Shown: in pieces, positions 55,227 through 63,875 of the stretch | How the letters are laid out: each line of letters opens with the position of its first letter | Position numbering within the stretch: the stretch's first letter is position 1 | DNA from: Paenirhodobacter ferrireducens | Lineage (GTDB): Bacteria; Pseudomonadota; Alphaproteobacteria; Rhodobacterales; Rhodobacteraceae | Direction of reading: 5' to 3' | DNA: 64,000 nt | Assembly (NCBI RefSeq): GCF_004022265.1 | Contig: NZ_SAVB01000023.1 | Coordinates: forward strand, 38,356 to 102,355 | Notes under the pieces: generated by a model | What the model saw: the letters and a program-made list of their open reading frames with translations, nothing else | The model's database searches: none | What the model was told of the DNA's origin: nothing | Program-made: the position numbers and the translations under genes

Positions 55227-55409
55227 ATGGAAAAGAAGCGAGGACGTCCTAGCGTCGATTCTGAGGCAGTGAACTTGCGATTGCCCCGCGAACTCATAGA
55301 TGCGATTGACGAGCGGCGACGGATCGAGCCTGACCTGCCGACACGGCCGGAAATGATCCGCAGGGCACTGCTGCAGTGGCTGGAGCTGACCGGGGCCGAA
55401 GACAATTAG
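55227..55409 (+). CDS. Ribbon-helix-helix (CopG-like) DNA-binding protein
   Basis: A 60-residue protein: basic start KKRGRPSVDSEAVNLRLPREL (beta strand VNLRLP), then helix LIDAIDERRRIE and helix RPEMIRRALLQWLEL. This is the size and order of Arc/CopG-type repressors. It is divergent from the 55108 gene across a 118-base A/T-rich gap containing a -10-like TTATAT, so it probably regulates itself and its neighbour, or acts as an antitoxin without a visible toxin. Confidence 0.8.
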   Translation: MEKKRGRPSVDSEAVNLRLPRELIDAIDERRRIEPDLPTRPEMIRRALLQWLELTGAEDN

Positions 55410-55977
55410 GCTCGGGACTTCGGTAACGGGGCCGCCTCCGGCAAGCGGTTTTGCGCATGCGCCGCCGGCCGCGTGGGCTGCGGTTTGCCTCTTAATTTCG
55501 GCGGCCGTTCTGTTCGGCCCTCTTCTTGTGAGATCATCCCGGGGGCATGCTTCGGTCCGTGGTCGGCGCGATGGCCGCCAACATGATGCTGGTTCAATGC
55601 ACTTCCGATGTGCCCATCTCATTGGCGTGCTCGGCCGCGTCGGCATCAGTCCTGACTACGGCATCACCGGAACCGCATCCCTGGGGGACCTCGAGGGAGT
55701 AAAAAGCTTTCTAAATCCGATGGCTTGGAGTGGTGAACCCGAAAAAAACGCCAATTGATTTCATTAAAGAAAATCAGGATGCGGTGAACGCTTTTCCAAA
55801 GCGTTTTTCTGGATGAAAGGATCCCAAAACAAAAAGTCGCCAGAGGGCTGCACCTCGCTCCGACGACCAAATGGAAAATCACTCCGTAGCTGAACCTACC
55901 GTGCGGTGTGCCGCTAGGCAAGCCGGATTTCGGAACTAGCAGGGAGGGCAGGAGCATGAGCACCTCCCTCACTTATT
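55410..55977. other. Debris region with an A/T-rich patch
   Basis: No gene here convinces me. Bases 55690-55880 are clearly more A/T-rich than the surroundings, suggesting a separate origin, and contain a terminator at 55787-55808. A short plus-strand frame (55528-55758) lacks a good start and composition. Confidence 0.5.
55787..55808 (+). terminator. Intrinsic terminator in the A/T-rich patch
   Basis: Stem AACGCTTT/AAAGCGTT with a TCC loop followed by TTT. It stands alone, with no obvious intact gene upstream. Confidence 0.65.
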
Positions 55978-56490
55978 GCGGCCGAGGCGGGCGGCCCGAA
56001 CGACGTCTGGGCAATGGACTTTGTTCACGATCAGCTTGCGACCGGCAAGAAGCTGAGGGTTCTGACAGTCATTGACACCTTCTCACGCTACGTGCCAGTG
56101 CTCGATGTTCGGTTCAGCTACCGCGGCGAGGACGTGGTCGCAACGCTGGACCGGGTGTGCCGACAGACAGGCTATCCGAAGATTATCCGAGTCGATCAGG
56201 GCACCGAGTTCGTGTCTCGCGACATGGATCTCTGGGCCTATCAGCGTGGCCTGCCCCTCGACTTCTCGCGCCCCGGCAAGCCAACCGACAATGCATTCAT
56301 CGAAGTGTTCAACGGCCGGTTCCGGACCGAGTGCTTGAACCAGCATTGGTTCCTCACACTTGTGGATGCGGCCGAAAAGTTGGAGGCTTGGCGTAGATAC
56401 TACAATGAGGAACGACCACACGGCGCGATCGGGAACAAGGCCCCGATCACGCTGACGAAAACGGGGGGCGTCACCAGCCCGTCACCCTGA
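55978..56490 (+). pseudogene. 5'-truncated IS3-family transposase (OrfB, IS407-like)
   Basis: The catalytic core is intact: WAMDFVHDQLATGKKLRVL (first Asp), IRVDQGTEFVSRD (second Asp) and NAFIEVFNGRFRTECLN (Glu), ending WRRYYNEERPHGAIG as in IS3-family OrfB. The N-terminal helix-turn-helix half and OrfA are absent; the reading frame enters from unrelated sequence near 55978. An ATG at 56014 could still give a short product. An IS5-family element is inserted 20 bases past its stop. Confidence 0.85.
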
Positions 56491-56510
56491 GCAAAGCCGG
56501 GAAACTCTGC

Positions 56511-57871
56511 CTAACAGGGTGCTGAAAAAGTCCGCTGTGAGGAACGGCTTCTCTCTACGCTGATACTGGGTGGTGCTCGATCATGGGCGATCAGCCCTAG
56601 CGGCGGCTTCCCTCGTCAGGCCGCAAGCAGTTTCGGGAGCCTTGCCAGATTGCAGGCCGCCATTGTCAGCGTGAAGCGGGCGCGCACCCGATCGATACCG
56701 CGATACATGGTTTGGGCCATCCCTCCGACGGTCTTGACCCAGCCGAAGGGGGCCTCGATCTTCTTCTGGCGCCGCTGGGATTTGGCATAGCCGGGGTGCC
56801 GGGTGGTTCTGCCGTCGATTGCGGAGTGCCGAGACTTCTGTGCGACATGTGGCGTCACCACCATCTGGCGCAACTCGGCAACGAAGTCGGCGCTGTCATA
56901 ACCCCGATCCGCAGCCAGGGTCAGACGTCGAGTTGAACCGGGCGCGTGGCGGTGGAGCATGTCGATGGCGGCACGGCGTTCGGCGTGACCATTCGCTTGC
57001 GTCAGTTCCGCCTGCACGATCAGGCCGGAGCGGTTCTCCATCAGGCTATGCCCCATGAAACATAGCACCGCGCCTGCGCCGGGCGACTTCTTGAACAGCC
57101 GGACCTCGGGATCGGTCATCGACGCATGGGTCGTGTTGGAGCGCCTTGCACCCCGGAAATCGACTTCGGCGTTGCGGCTGCGGTGTCTTGGACGGGTCAT
57201 CGGTTCGGGCTCGGCGGTGGATTGGTCAGGGGAGGATGTTGGCGATACACGGTCATCTGGCGGATCCCCCGGATCGTCGCCCCTGTTGGGTGCCTCGTTG
57301 ACCTTCGGCTGGAAGCTCTTCATTGAGGCCCACACTTTCGCCAGTGTGCCGTCGACCGAGAAGTGATCGTCGGACAGCAGCGGCGCCACCTCGCGATGTG
57401 CCAGGATAGCAGCCATGATCTTGCGCGACATGTCCGTCGTCAGCAGCCGGTCGCGGTTCTTCGTGAACAACGTAGGGACCCAGACGGTATCGTCGATACC
57501 TAGGCCCACGAACCAACGGAACAGCAGGTTGTAATCCATCTGTTCTATCAGCTGTCGCTCGGACCGGATTGAGCAAAGGATCTGCAAGAGGCTCGCCCGG
57601 ATCAGCCGCTCCGGCGCGATGGAGGGACGGCCCTCGCCGGCATAGAGCCGGTCGAACTCAGCATCCAACGAGCGCAGCGCATCGTTGACCACGGACCTGA
57701 TCTTGCGCAGCGGGTGGCGCGCAGGGATGCGCTCCTCGAGATCGACGTAGCTGAACAGCGATCCCGTAACCTGGTCTGATCCACGCATCGCCACCTCCGT
57801 CCATGCCGTGGTCGCGATGAATCATGTTCCACGAAGCGCGTCGAGGCCGGAGTTTTTCAGCACCCTGCTAA
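56511..57871. mobile_element. Intact IS5-family insertion sequence with CTAA target duplication
   Basis: The element spans 56515-57867 (1353 bases). Its ends are near-perfect inverted repeats beginning CAGGGTGCTGAAAAA. The flanks are identical CTAA (56511-56514 and 57868-57871), the 4-base YTAR duplication known for the IS5 group. It contains one transposase gene on the minus strand. Confidence 0.9.
56616..57788 (-). CDS. IS5-family transposase
   Basis: A 390-residue DDE transposase. It begins MRGSDQVTGSLFSYVDLEER (N-terminal domain), has the first catalytic Asp in DDHFSVDGTLAKVWAS, the second in LTLAADRGYDSADFV and the Glu in KKIEAPFGWVKTVGG. A Pro/Ser/Asp-rich linker lies near residues 175-200. 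The ATG at 57788 has a GGAGGTG ribosome site and matches the start of the second element at the window end. It is undisturbed and likely active. Confidence 0.93.
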   Translation of the reverse strand: MRGSDQVTGSLFSYVDLEERIPARHPLRKIRSVVNDALRSLDAEFDRLYAGEGRPSIAPERLIRASLLQILCSIRSERQLIEQMDYNLLFRWFVGLGIDDTVWVPTLFTKNRDRLLTTDMSRKIMAAILAHREVAPLLSDDHFSVDGTLAKVWASMKSFQPKVNEAPNRGDDPGDPPDDRVSPTSSPDQSTAEPEPMTRPRHRSRNAEVDFRGARRSNTTHASMTDPEVRLFKKSPGAGAVLCFMGHSLMENRSGLIVQAELTQANGHAERRAAIDMLHRHAPGSTRRLTLAADRGYDSADFVAELRQMVVTPHVAQKSRHSAIDGRTTRHPGYAKSQRRQKKIEAPFGWVKTVGGMAQTMYRGIDRVRARFTLTMAACNLARLPKLLAA

Positions 57872-58305
57872 GGGCGGTAGAGATCTGGGGTGCGGATCAA
57901 TCATCAACGCCGCGGGCGTCTAGGAAACTAGGGGCACTCATCGCTGCACGTTTCCATCGCTACGACGCAAGGTGGCAACCGGCCGAAATAGTCGAGCACC
58001 TAGTCGCGCCGAAGCTTCTGCCGAAGCACAACTCGTCCAAAGGCATCAGCCCCATGTGCCTGGAGCACATTCTTCGCCAGATCGAGCCCGGCCGTAGTAA
58101 TCTCCGACATGACCGTCCTCCTCTGTGGATCGTCGCAGATCCACCTTGGCACATCGATGCCGCCGGGGGGCGGTCACACCATCACAGCCAAAGCAGCAGG
58201 AAAACTTGAGCTTGGGGCGGGCGCTTTTGCGTTCTTTTCGTAGACATGTCTTCAATATTTGCTACACACTATAGATGTAAGTGCAATTCATTGAGAGGGG
58301 CCGCA
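57872..58305. other. Spacer between IS cluster and exopolysaccharide locus
   Basis: Apart from the IS110 remnant there is no gene. The last 100 bases before 58306 are A/T-richer (TTTGCTACACACTATAG near 58257-58273) and probably contain the promoter of the YjbE-like gene. Confidence 0.5.
57928..58110 (-). pseudogene. IS110-family transposase remnant
   Basis: The first 61 codons of an IS110-type transposase: MSEITTAGLDLAKNVLQAHG, then VVLRQKLRRD, an in-frame TAG, VLDYFGRLPPCVVAMETC and a second TAG. The catalytic-site start (GLDLAKN) is intact but the gene is cut short and interrupted. It shows an older insertion at the same site. Confidence 0.85.
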
Positions 58306-58536
58306 ATGACCCGGATTTTGACTGCGACGACCCTGAGCCTGATCCTTGCCGTGGCGCCTGCGTTCGTGAGCGCCGATCCCGCGCCGAATACCGTGCTGCC
58401 GGGCGGGCCTCTGTCCGATGACATGGAGCAGAACCTGAAAGATCTGACCCCGGCCCTGGGCATTCTGGGCATCCTGATCATCGCCGGCAATGGCGGGACG
58501 AACTCGACCACGTCGACGCCCTCGACCACGAACTGA
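58306..58536 (+). CDS. YjbE/GfcA-like small exported protein
   Basis: A 76-residue protein with a Sec signal peptide (TATTLSLILAVAPAFVSA, cut about residue 23), a central hydrophobic piece (ALGILGILIIAG) and a Gly/Asn/Ser/Thr tail (GNGGTNSTTSTPSTTN). E. coli YjbE, first gene of the yjbEFGH exopolysaccharide operon, is of the same size and ends in a comparable Gly/Thr-rich tail. Here it is convergent with the OPX gene and shares a two-way terminator. A GAGAGGGG ribosome site precedes the ATG. Confidence 0.65.
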   Translation: MTRILTATTLSLILAVAPAFVSADPAPNTVLPGGPLSDDMEQNLKDLTPALGILGILIIAGNGGTNSTTSTPSTTN

Positions 58537-58560
58537 GGCGAAAGCGCCGCAAACGGAATG

Positions 58561-58588
58561 AAAACGGCGCCCCTTCGGGCGCCGTTTT
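58561..58588. terminator. Bidirectional terminator between yjbE-like and OPX genes
   Basis: A perfect 12-bp stem AAAACGGCGCCC/GGGCGCCGTTTT with loop CTTC gives T-runs on both strands. It serves the convergent genes ending at 58536 and 58606. Confidence 0.95.
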
Positions 58589-58605
58589 CCGTTGCATGGT
58601 GCGGA

Positions 58606-59973
58606 TCAGTTCGCGGCTGCGTTTGCGCTCGACACGATGAGCGAGGGGGTGATCGCGTTGACCACATTGCCCCAATGCGCCACCGGCTGGGTCGCCACGA
58701 AGATGACGTCATTCGCGTGCAACTCGAAGCGGGTGGCCAGAAGCAGCGAGGCGGCATTGCGCGCGTCGATGTGCCAGGCGGTGATGGAGTCGTATTCCAT
58801 CGGTTCGGCAGAGCCGCGCAGCACGTAGATGTGCTTGGGGTCCGATTTTGCGGTCACGAGGCCACCGCCCGAGCCGTAGATCGCATCGGCAAGGGATGCC
58901 TTGCGGTCATAGGGCAGCGGGAAGCGCGACTGCTTGGCCACTTCGCCCGTCAGATAGGCGTAGTCGCGCGCCTCGGACTCGAGCTGCAGGCGGGTGTTGA
59001 AGGTCTGTCGCTTCTCGTCGAGCTCGGCGCGGCGCAGGGTGACCTCGGTCTCGAGCGCCTGCAGCCGGCTCGTGCGCTCGACCTGCTTGAAGTTGGCAAG
59101 CTTGATCTGTTCCTCGAAATAGGACGCGGCCTTGTCGAGCTGATAGGCGCTGTCGACGAAGATGCTGTCGTCAGGGGCAAGCTGGATCCGGGCATTGCCG
59201 TCGTAGAGCGATTTCAGCGGGATCTGATAGAGCTTGCCGGCGCGATAGAGCCGCACCACGGCGGTGTTGGTGTCCGCCGTGCGCGCCCCGCCGGCGGCGG
59301 CCAGCGCCTCGTCGAGAGTGAGCGGGGTGAGCGTGATCGGCACCACGGTGGGGGCGGCGACATCGCCGCCCACTGCGACCCTCTTCGAGTGGAACTCGGC
59401 GATCTCAAGCGAGAAGGTGGGGTCGATCTGCTTGTCGAGGAACTTCTGGAATAGCGTCGCCTCGGCATCGTCGACGGTCTGGCCGGCAATCATGACGCGC
59501 CCGACATTCGGGATCGAGATCGAGCCGTCGTCCTGCACGGTGTAACCTTGGCGGGAACTCTGCGCGGCGAGAATGCCGGTGAGCTGTTCGACCGTCGAAC
59601 CGCTTTTCGGCGTCGCAAGAAGCACGACGTCGCCGACGCCGATCTTGTAGCTCGAGGGCGGCAGGGGCGGCGGCAGCCGGGTGTCGACCTGATCGGTGCG
59701 CGCGATCTGTTCGAAGGCGCCGGTCGGGGCCGTGACCGGCCCCGACATCGTGCCCGACATCCCGGCGCTCTGGTTGAAATAGGCCGGCAGCTGGCGCGGC
59801 TGATAGGGGGCGCGGTTCGCCACCAGAACCGATTCCGCAGTGAGCGGCAGCACCCGCACCTTGCCTTCCGAGCTGATCCCCTGCGAGACCGACGTGGTGT
59901 GATAGACCACGCCACAGGCGGCAAGCGGCAGGGCCACCACGCTGGAAAGCAGGGCAATCGTCAGTCTTCTCAC
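58606..59973 (-). CDS. Outer-membrane polysaccharide export protein (OPX/Wza-like)
   Basis: A 455-residue exporter lipoprotein (signal ending ALPLAACG; Cys about residue 20). It has the export domain SYKIGVGDVVLLATPKSGS, SLYTVQDD-like VQDDGSISIPNVGRV, and two ligand-binding domains; a coiled coil lies near residues 290-330 (RLQALETEVTLRRAELDEKRQ). The start is GTG at 59973, seven bases after GGAGG; a TTG start at 59979 is less likely. It is the last gene of the exopolysaccharide operon and the second OPX protein in the window. Confidence 0.88.
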   Translation of the reverse strand: MRRLTIALLSSVVALPLAACGVVYHTTSVSQGISSEGKVRVLPLTAESVLVANRAPYQPRQLPAYFNQSAGMSGTMSGPVTAPTGAFEQIARTDQVDTRLPPPLPPSSYKIGVGDVVLLATPKSGSTVEQLTGILAAQSSRQGYTVQDDGSISIPNVGRVMIAGQTVDDAEATLFQKFLDKQIDPTFSLEIAEFHSKRVAVGGDVAAPTVVPITLTPLTLDEALAAAGGARTADTNTAVVRLYRAGKLYQIPLKSLYDGNARIQLAPDDSIFVDSAYQLDKAASYFEEQIKLANFKQVERTSRLQALETEVTLRRAELDEKRQTFNTRLQLESEARDYAYLTGEVAKQSRFPLPYDRKASLADAIYGSGGGLVTAKSDPKHIYVLRGSAEPMEYDSITAWHIDARNAASLLLATRFELHANDVIFVATQPVAHWGNVVNAITPSLIVSSANAAAN

Positions 59974-59998
59974 GGTCAATCCTCCGTCGGCGGGGCTG

Positions 59999-60646
59999 TC
60001 ATCGCGCGTAGACGCGCAGGGAGATCTTTTGCGTCAACTCTCCAGCCCACTGGCTGGACTGCAGGATTTCGCCGCTGCCGGGAACGACCCAGTAATAGTT
60101 CGAGAACTGGATGTCGGCGTTGCGGCAGGTTTCGGTCATGGTGCGGGTGGTGACTGTGCGATCCCGCAGCGGCACGGTGTCGGTGCCGTAGGGCGCGATG
60201 GTGCAGCGCAGCGCCCGGCTGACGGCGTGATCGTCACCGTCGAGCAGGGTCATCACCCGGGTCGTGGTACCGCTGCCGAGGCCGTGGATCAGGGCTGCGC
60301 TCTCGGACACGTCCGAGGCCATCACATCGGCCCCGAACCCGCGGGTGCCGACCAGGATGCCATCCTGCAGCAGCAGCTGCGCGCCGTCGGTGCCTATCCA
60401 GGTGCTGACGCCGGCGGCATTGGCGCGGCGCTGGCGCAGGAAGATGCCGATCGTCTCGGGCCGGCTTTCGACCGCGCCGGCGAGGCTCGGGGCGCGGGCC
60501 TGCCGGGCGGCAAGGAACTCGGGTACGGGGAGGCGTTCGGCCGATCGACCGAGCGGCAGCAGGTTCCGGTAGCGCGCGTCGAGCTGCGGATCCGAGGCGC
60601 ATCCGGCTAGGAGCACCGCGGCGAGGGCGAGGAAGATTGGTCTCAT
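59999..60646 (-). CDS. YjbF-family lipoprotein (GfcB-like)
   Basis: A 215-residue lipoprotein (signal ALAAVLLAGC, lipidated Cys about residue 16). It has features of the YjbF/GfcB family: TWIGTDGAQLLLQDGILVGTRGFG and a C-terminal stretch NYYWVVPGSGEILQSSQW. YjbF/GfcB and YjbH/GfcD go together in E. coli exopolysaccharide and group 4 capsule loci. ATG 60646 overlaps the YjbH stop (ATGA). Confidence 0.88.
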   Translation of the reverse strand: MRPIFLALAAVLLAGCASDPQLDARYRNLLPLGRSAERLPVPEFLAARQARAPSLAGAVESRPETIGIFLRQRRANAAGVSTWIGTDGAQLLLQDGILVGTRGFGADVMASDVSESAALIHGLGSGTTTRVMTLLDGDDHAVSRALRCTIAPYGTDTVPLRDRTVTTRTMTETCRNADIQFSNYYWVVPGSGEILQSSQWAGELTQKISLRVYAR

Positions 60647-62721
60647 CGCCAGAACTTGCCCCACTGGTTTTGCATCTCGCTCTCGTTCGTGACGCGCACC
60701 TGCTCATAAAGCCGGTTCGCGATCTCGACGCGGGCGCCGCCGTCGCGCTGGATTGGCCGGACGGTTTGCGACAGCGCGCCGCGGCCCGGTTCGCCTGAGA
60801 GCCAGGAAATCGGGATCGACAGCCGGATGCCCTTGTCGAAGGACCCCTCGCCGAAGTCGTCGAAGGACACGTCGGTGAGGGTGAAGAAGGCGCCGACCCG
60901 GAAGCCGTTGTCGAACTCGCGATCGAACGAGATCGTGGCGCCCCAATCCCTGGCGAGGTAGCGCCCGGCGTCGATTTCGCCGCGGTAGCCCTGGCCGAAG
61001 TCGTAATAGGCCGAGAGGTGACCGCTTGCCACGCGGTAATCGGTCAGGTCGAGCCGGCTCTCGGGATCGCGCTGGCCGAGGTAATTGAGTTCGGCCCCGA
61101 GGGCGAGGCGGCTGCCTTGCGGATACCAGAGCAGCTCGCCCGAAACCCCTGCGAACATCGCCTCGAAATAGCCGGCCGAAAGCCGGCCATAGAGCGCGGG
61201 GGCCGGCCGGAACAGGTAATCGGCGGTGAGGATCGAGACGCGCGGCCCGGAAAACTTGTCGTAGAGCGCCGCATCCGAGCGGACATGCGGCAGCACCGAA
61301 TCCGACAGGCGGATCGACTGGTCGAGCGTGCCGAAGGCTTTCTGGCGCATGATCGCCGTCAGCGACAGGCCCGGGGCCAGGGTGTACTGCAGGCTGGCCT
61401 GCGCGCCGACGTCGATGCGCAGGGGATTGTCCGGGTCGAAGAGTTCGGTGCTGTAATAGGGGGTGAGCGCCCAGTCGAGCCGGGGATAGATGCCGGCGTC
61501 CGGGGCAAGCCGGGTCGGCGCATCCGCGATGTCGGCGCGCACGAAGCTTTGCCAGCTGCCGTCCCAGGCGGTCTCGAGCGCATGCAGGTCAGCACGGCGG
61601 AAGGTGCTGCGCGAGGTCGGCATGCCCTGGACCGTAAGCGTGATCTCGAAGGCGGAAAGCGTGGCGGGCAGGGTGTTGGCCATCACCCGCGCGGCGCGGC
61701 CAAGAGCTTCGGCGGTGTTGGGATAGGTCGGGTTGGCAAGCACCACGCGTGCCGTGGCACCGCTTTCGGCATAGCTTTCGAGCTCGAGCCCCTGTGCCTT
61801 CAGCGCCCTCGACAGCCGGGGCCGGCTGCTGTCGATGTCGCCAGCTTTCCAGCCGAGCGCGGAGATGTCGGCTGGTGGCATCAGGGCAGGGGGGTTGCGT
61901 TCGATCCCGCCGGGGAATTGCGGCGCGCGCGGGTCGATCACATAGGTGAAGCCGAAGCCGGCCTGCGCGCCGCCGATGACGAAGGCGTTGAAGGTCAGGT
62001 TCTTCGTGGTGCGGTAATCGAGACCGAAATTGAGCGGCGTACGATGTTCGAAGCCCATGCGCTTCACTTCTTCCGTGTAGGCATCGGAAGAGTATTCCAC
62101 CGCAAGGCGCAGCCGCTGGCTGGCCTGGTATTCGATGCCGCCGAACAAGGCCGCGTCGCCACGGAAGAAGCGGTTGAACGAGACGCGCCCGGTCTCTTCG
62201 ATGCCGGTAAAGCCGGGACGGTGATCGAAGCGGTCGCCGAATACGCTGAGCGGGTTGGAGAAACTTCCATAAGAGCCGAGCCGACCCCAGCCGATGCCGC
62301 CGGTCAATGTCAGGCGGTTGTCGTAGAAGTGCTTCGATGCCACCAGATACTCGGCCCCGAAAATGCCGGTACCGCCAAAATCGCGCAGACCCATGGCAAG
62401 AGCAGGGAAAAAGGTGCTCTCGTCACGGAATTGGTAATGCAGGTCGAAGCTGCGGTCCTTCAGATCGCCGTTGGGCGGAAAGTAGCCATTTAGAATCGAG
62501 TAGCGGAACACCCCAGACAGCCGCGGCGTGATCTGAAAATGAAGCGTGTTGCGCGTGTGATCCGACAGGTGAGAGGTGGTCCATGTTAGCGTGCCATCCC
62601 GGGGGGTGGTGGCGCTGGGCATGTCGATCAGCCCCGGGGTGCCGTAACTCGAAATCCCGTCGGCCTGTGCGCCCGCGCTGAGCGCAATCGCCATAGCTGC
62701 CGAACAACACAGTATACGCAT
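60643..62721 (-). CDS. YjbH-family outer-membrane protein (GfcD-like)
   Basis: A 692-residue protein with a signal peptide (ILCCSAAMAIALSAGAQA). It shows the family's start ISSYGTPGLIDMPSATTPRDG, then many amphipathic strands, a mid-region with LGWKAGDIDSSR, and a second strand-rich half ending GALSQTVRPIQRDGGARVE. It is expected to be an outer-membrane barrel needed for surface polysaccharide. An ATG at 62754 would add 11 residues ahead of the signal peptide, so the later one was chosen. Confidence 0.9.
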   Translation of the reverse strand: MRILCCSAAMAIALSAGAQADGISSYGTPGLIDMPSATTPRDGTLTWTTSHLSDHTRNTLHFQITPRLSGVFRYSILNGYFPPNGDLKDRSFDLHYQFRDESTFFPALAMGLRDFGGTGIFGAEYLVASKHFYDNRLTLTGGIGWGRLGSYGSFSNPLSVFGDRFDHRPGFTGIEETGRVSFNRFFRGDAALFGGIEYQASQRLRLAVEYSSDAYTEEVKRMGFEHRTPLNFGLDYRTTKNLTFNAFVIGGAQAGFGFTYVIDPRAPQFPGGIERNPPALMPPADISALGWKAGDIDSSRPRLSRALKAQGLELESYAESGATARVVLANPTYPNTAEALGRAARVMANTLPATLSAFEITLTVQGMPTSRSTFRRADLHALETAWDGSWQSFVRADIADAPTRLAPDAGIYPRLDWALTPYYSTELFDPDNPLRIDVGAQASLQYTLAPGLSLTAIMRQKAFGTLDQSIRLSDSVLPHVRSDAALYDKFSGPRVSILTADYLFRPAPALYGRLSAGYFEAMFAGVSGELLWYPQGSRLALGAELNYLGQRDPESRLDLTDYRVASGHLSAYYDFGQGYRGEIDAGRYLARDWGATISFDREFDNGFRVGAFFTLTDVSFDDFGEGSFDKGIRLSIPISWLSGEPGRGALSQTVRPIQRDGGARVEIANRLYEQVRVTNESEMQNQWGKFWR

Positions 62722-62887
62722 GGGCCGCAGACGCGGTTCGACAAGATCAAGCATTCGCTGGAGGCAATCCGAACAGTAGTTTCAACGGCATGGCTTGTGT
62801 TCCGGTAGCATGGGTAGAGCCTGATTGCGAGTCTGCTCCGAGGTTCGGAGCATGCTATTTTAAGGCTCGCCGCAGGTCATGATCCGT

Positions 62888-63586
62888 TCAGACTCCGGTG
62901 CGCAGCAGGACCACTTTCGCGGTGCGCAGGATCAGGCTCAAATCCGCAAGCATCGAGAGATTGGCGCCATATGCCTCGTCGAAACGCACGCGAGAAGCGA
63001 AAGTGGTGTCGTGACGGCTGAGCACCTGCCACAGTCCGGTCACACCCGGGCGCAGGGCGTAATAGGCGCGGCCGCCGGCACGATCGTAGATCTCGCGTTG
63101 TGCGGGCAGGAAGGGGCGGGGGCCCACGAGGCTCATGTCCCCCTTGATCACATTGAGGATCTGCGGCAGCTCGTCAAGGCTGGTCTTGCGCAGAATGCGA
63201 CCGACCGAGGTGATGCGCGGATCGTTCGAGAGCTTCTGATAGGTGCCCCACTCCTCGGCGATCTTTGGGTCGCGGGCGCACATCTCCTCCAGCACTTGCT
63301 CGGCATTCGGGACCATGGTGCGAAACTTGTAACAGGCATAGATCCGGCCGTCGCGCCCGACGCGCGGCTGCGTGAAAATCGCCGAGCTGCCGTCGCGCCG
63401 GATCGCGAACCAGATTGCCAGCATCGCCGGAAGAAGCATGGGCAGGAGCAACATGCTGATCAACAGATCGATGATTCGCTTGCCGGAGGTGGCATAAAGC
63501 CCTTGCCGACGGCGCCTCTTACCGTCGACTTCCGGGTGCGGAGCCGGAAAAACGCCATCAGTTGCGGGGGTGTCATGAAAGGTCAT
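62888..63586 (-). CDS. Undecaprenyl-phosphate sugar-1-phosphate transferase (ExoY/WcaJ-like)
   Basis: It starts exopolysaccharide repeat-unit assembly by moving a sugar phosphate onto undecaprenyl phosphate. The 232-residue protein has one membrane segment ([22 protein letters not shown]) and the bacterial sugar transferase domain: [40 protein letters not shown] and [10 protein letters not shown]. Strong ribosome site AAGGAG before ATG 63586. First gene of the operon; 166 bases separate it from YjbH. Confidence 0.93.
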   Translation of the reverse strand: MTFHDTPATDGVFPAPHPEVDGKRRRRQGLYATSGKRIIDLLISMLLLPMLLPAMLAIWFAIRRDGSSAIFTQPRVGRDGRIYACYKFRTMVPNAEQVLEEMCARDPKIAEEWGTYQKLSNDPRITSVGRILRKTSLDELPQILNVIKGDMSLVGPRPFLPAQREIYDRAGGRAYYALRPGVTGLWQVLSRHDTTFASRVRFDEAYGANLSMLADLSLILRTAKVVLLRTGV

Positions 63587-63631
63587 GCCCAAATCTCCTT
63601 GGTGGGAAATCGCTTGCAAATTCCAAATTAC

Positions 63632-63660
63632 GGGCTGCTTCTACTTTCAGTAGAAGCCCC
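63632..63660. promoter_or_regulatory. Palindrome upstream of the exopolysaccharide operon
   Basis: CTTCTACT-TTC-AGTAGAAG, perfect 8-base arms (63637-63655), extended by GGGC/GCCCC outside. It lies about 50 bases before the transferase start and could be an operator or a leader hairpin. Confidence 0.6.
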
Positions 63661-63716
63661 ACAGCAACGTGTATCACCTCTTGTTGTGATCGGGCACGGG
63701 CTGATAGTTGGCAAAC

Positions 63717-63746
63717 GTTACAAATCCCTTGTGTAATCTTTGTAAC
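63717..63746. promoter_or_regulatory. Inverted repeat GTTACAAA/TTTGTAAC in the exopolysaccharide promoter region
   Basis: Eight-base arms GTTACAAA (63717-63724) and TTTGTAAC (63739-63746) are separated by 14 bases. It is likely a regulator site for the operon; it shares GTTACA/TGTAAC ends with the palindrome at 34761. Confidence 0.5.
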
Positions 63747-63875
63747 ACTAGAATCTTGGCGACGCCTCGGGGTGCGACTGGATCAATCATAACAATGCTG
63801 CCGTTCGCACAAAAAACAGGCAGGTGCAATTGCTAACGCCCCCTGCCGCGCCGGTTCATTATCTTGCGGCGGGGA

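Larger units (their letters stand above)
47050..55900. mobile_element. Integrative mobilizable element at tRNA-Ser
   Basis: Directly after tRNA-Ser come a tyrosine integrase, then relaxase and MobC genes, a palindromic region, an AAA+ protease and accessory genes. There is no type IV secretion or conjugation gene set, so transfer would need a helper. The right end is uncertain: I found no second copy of the tRNA 3' end, and the right part has been rearranged by insertion sequences. The boundary given is approximate. Confidence 0.7.

Noticed and set aside
46933..55916. A 16-base direct repeat GTGCGGTGTGCCGCTA at 46933 and 55901, which could bound the tRNA-Ser element
   Set aside because: It lies upstream of the tRNA rather than at its 3' end, does not extend beyond 16 bases, and a match of this length is expected by chance in a 64-kb GC-rich window.
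57808..58209. A 133-codon plus-strand frame spanning the IS5 right end
   Set aside because: It begins inside the insertion sequence and is antisense to the IS110 remnant, whose motifs are clear on the minus strand.
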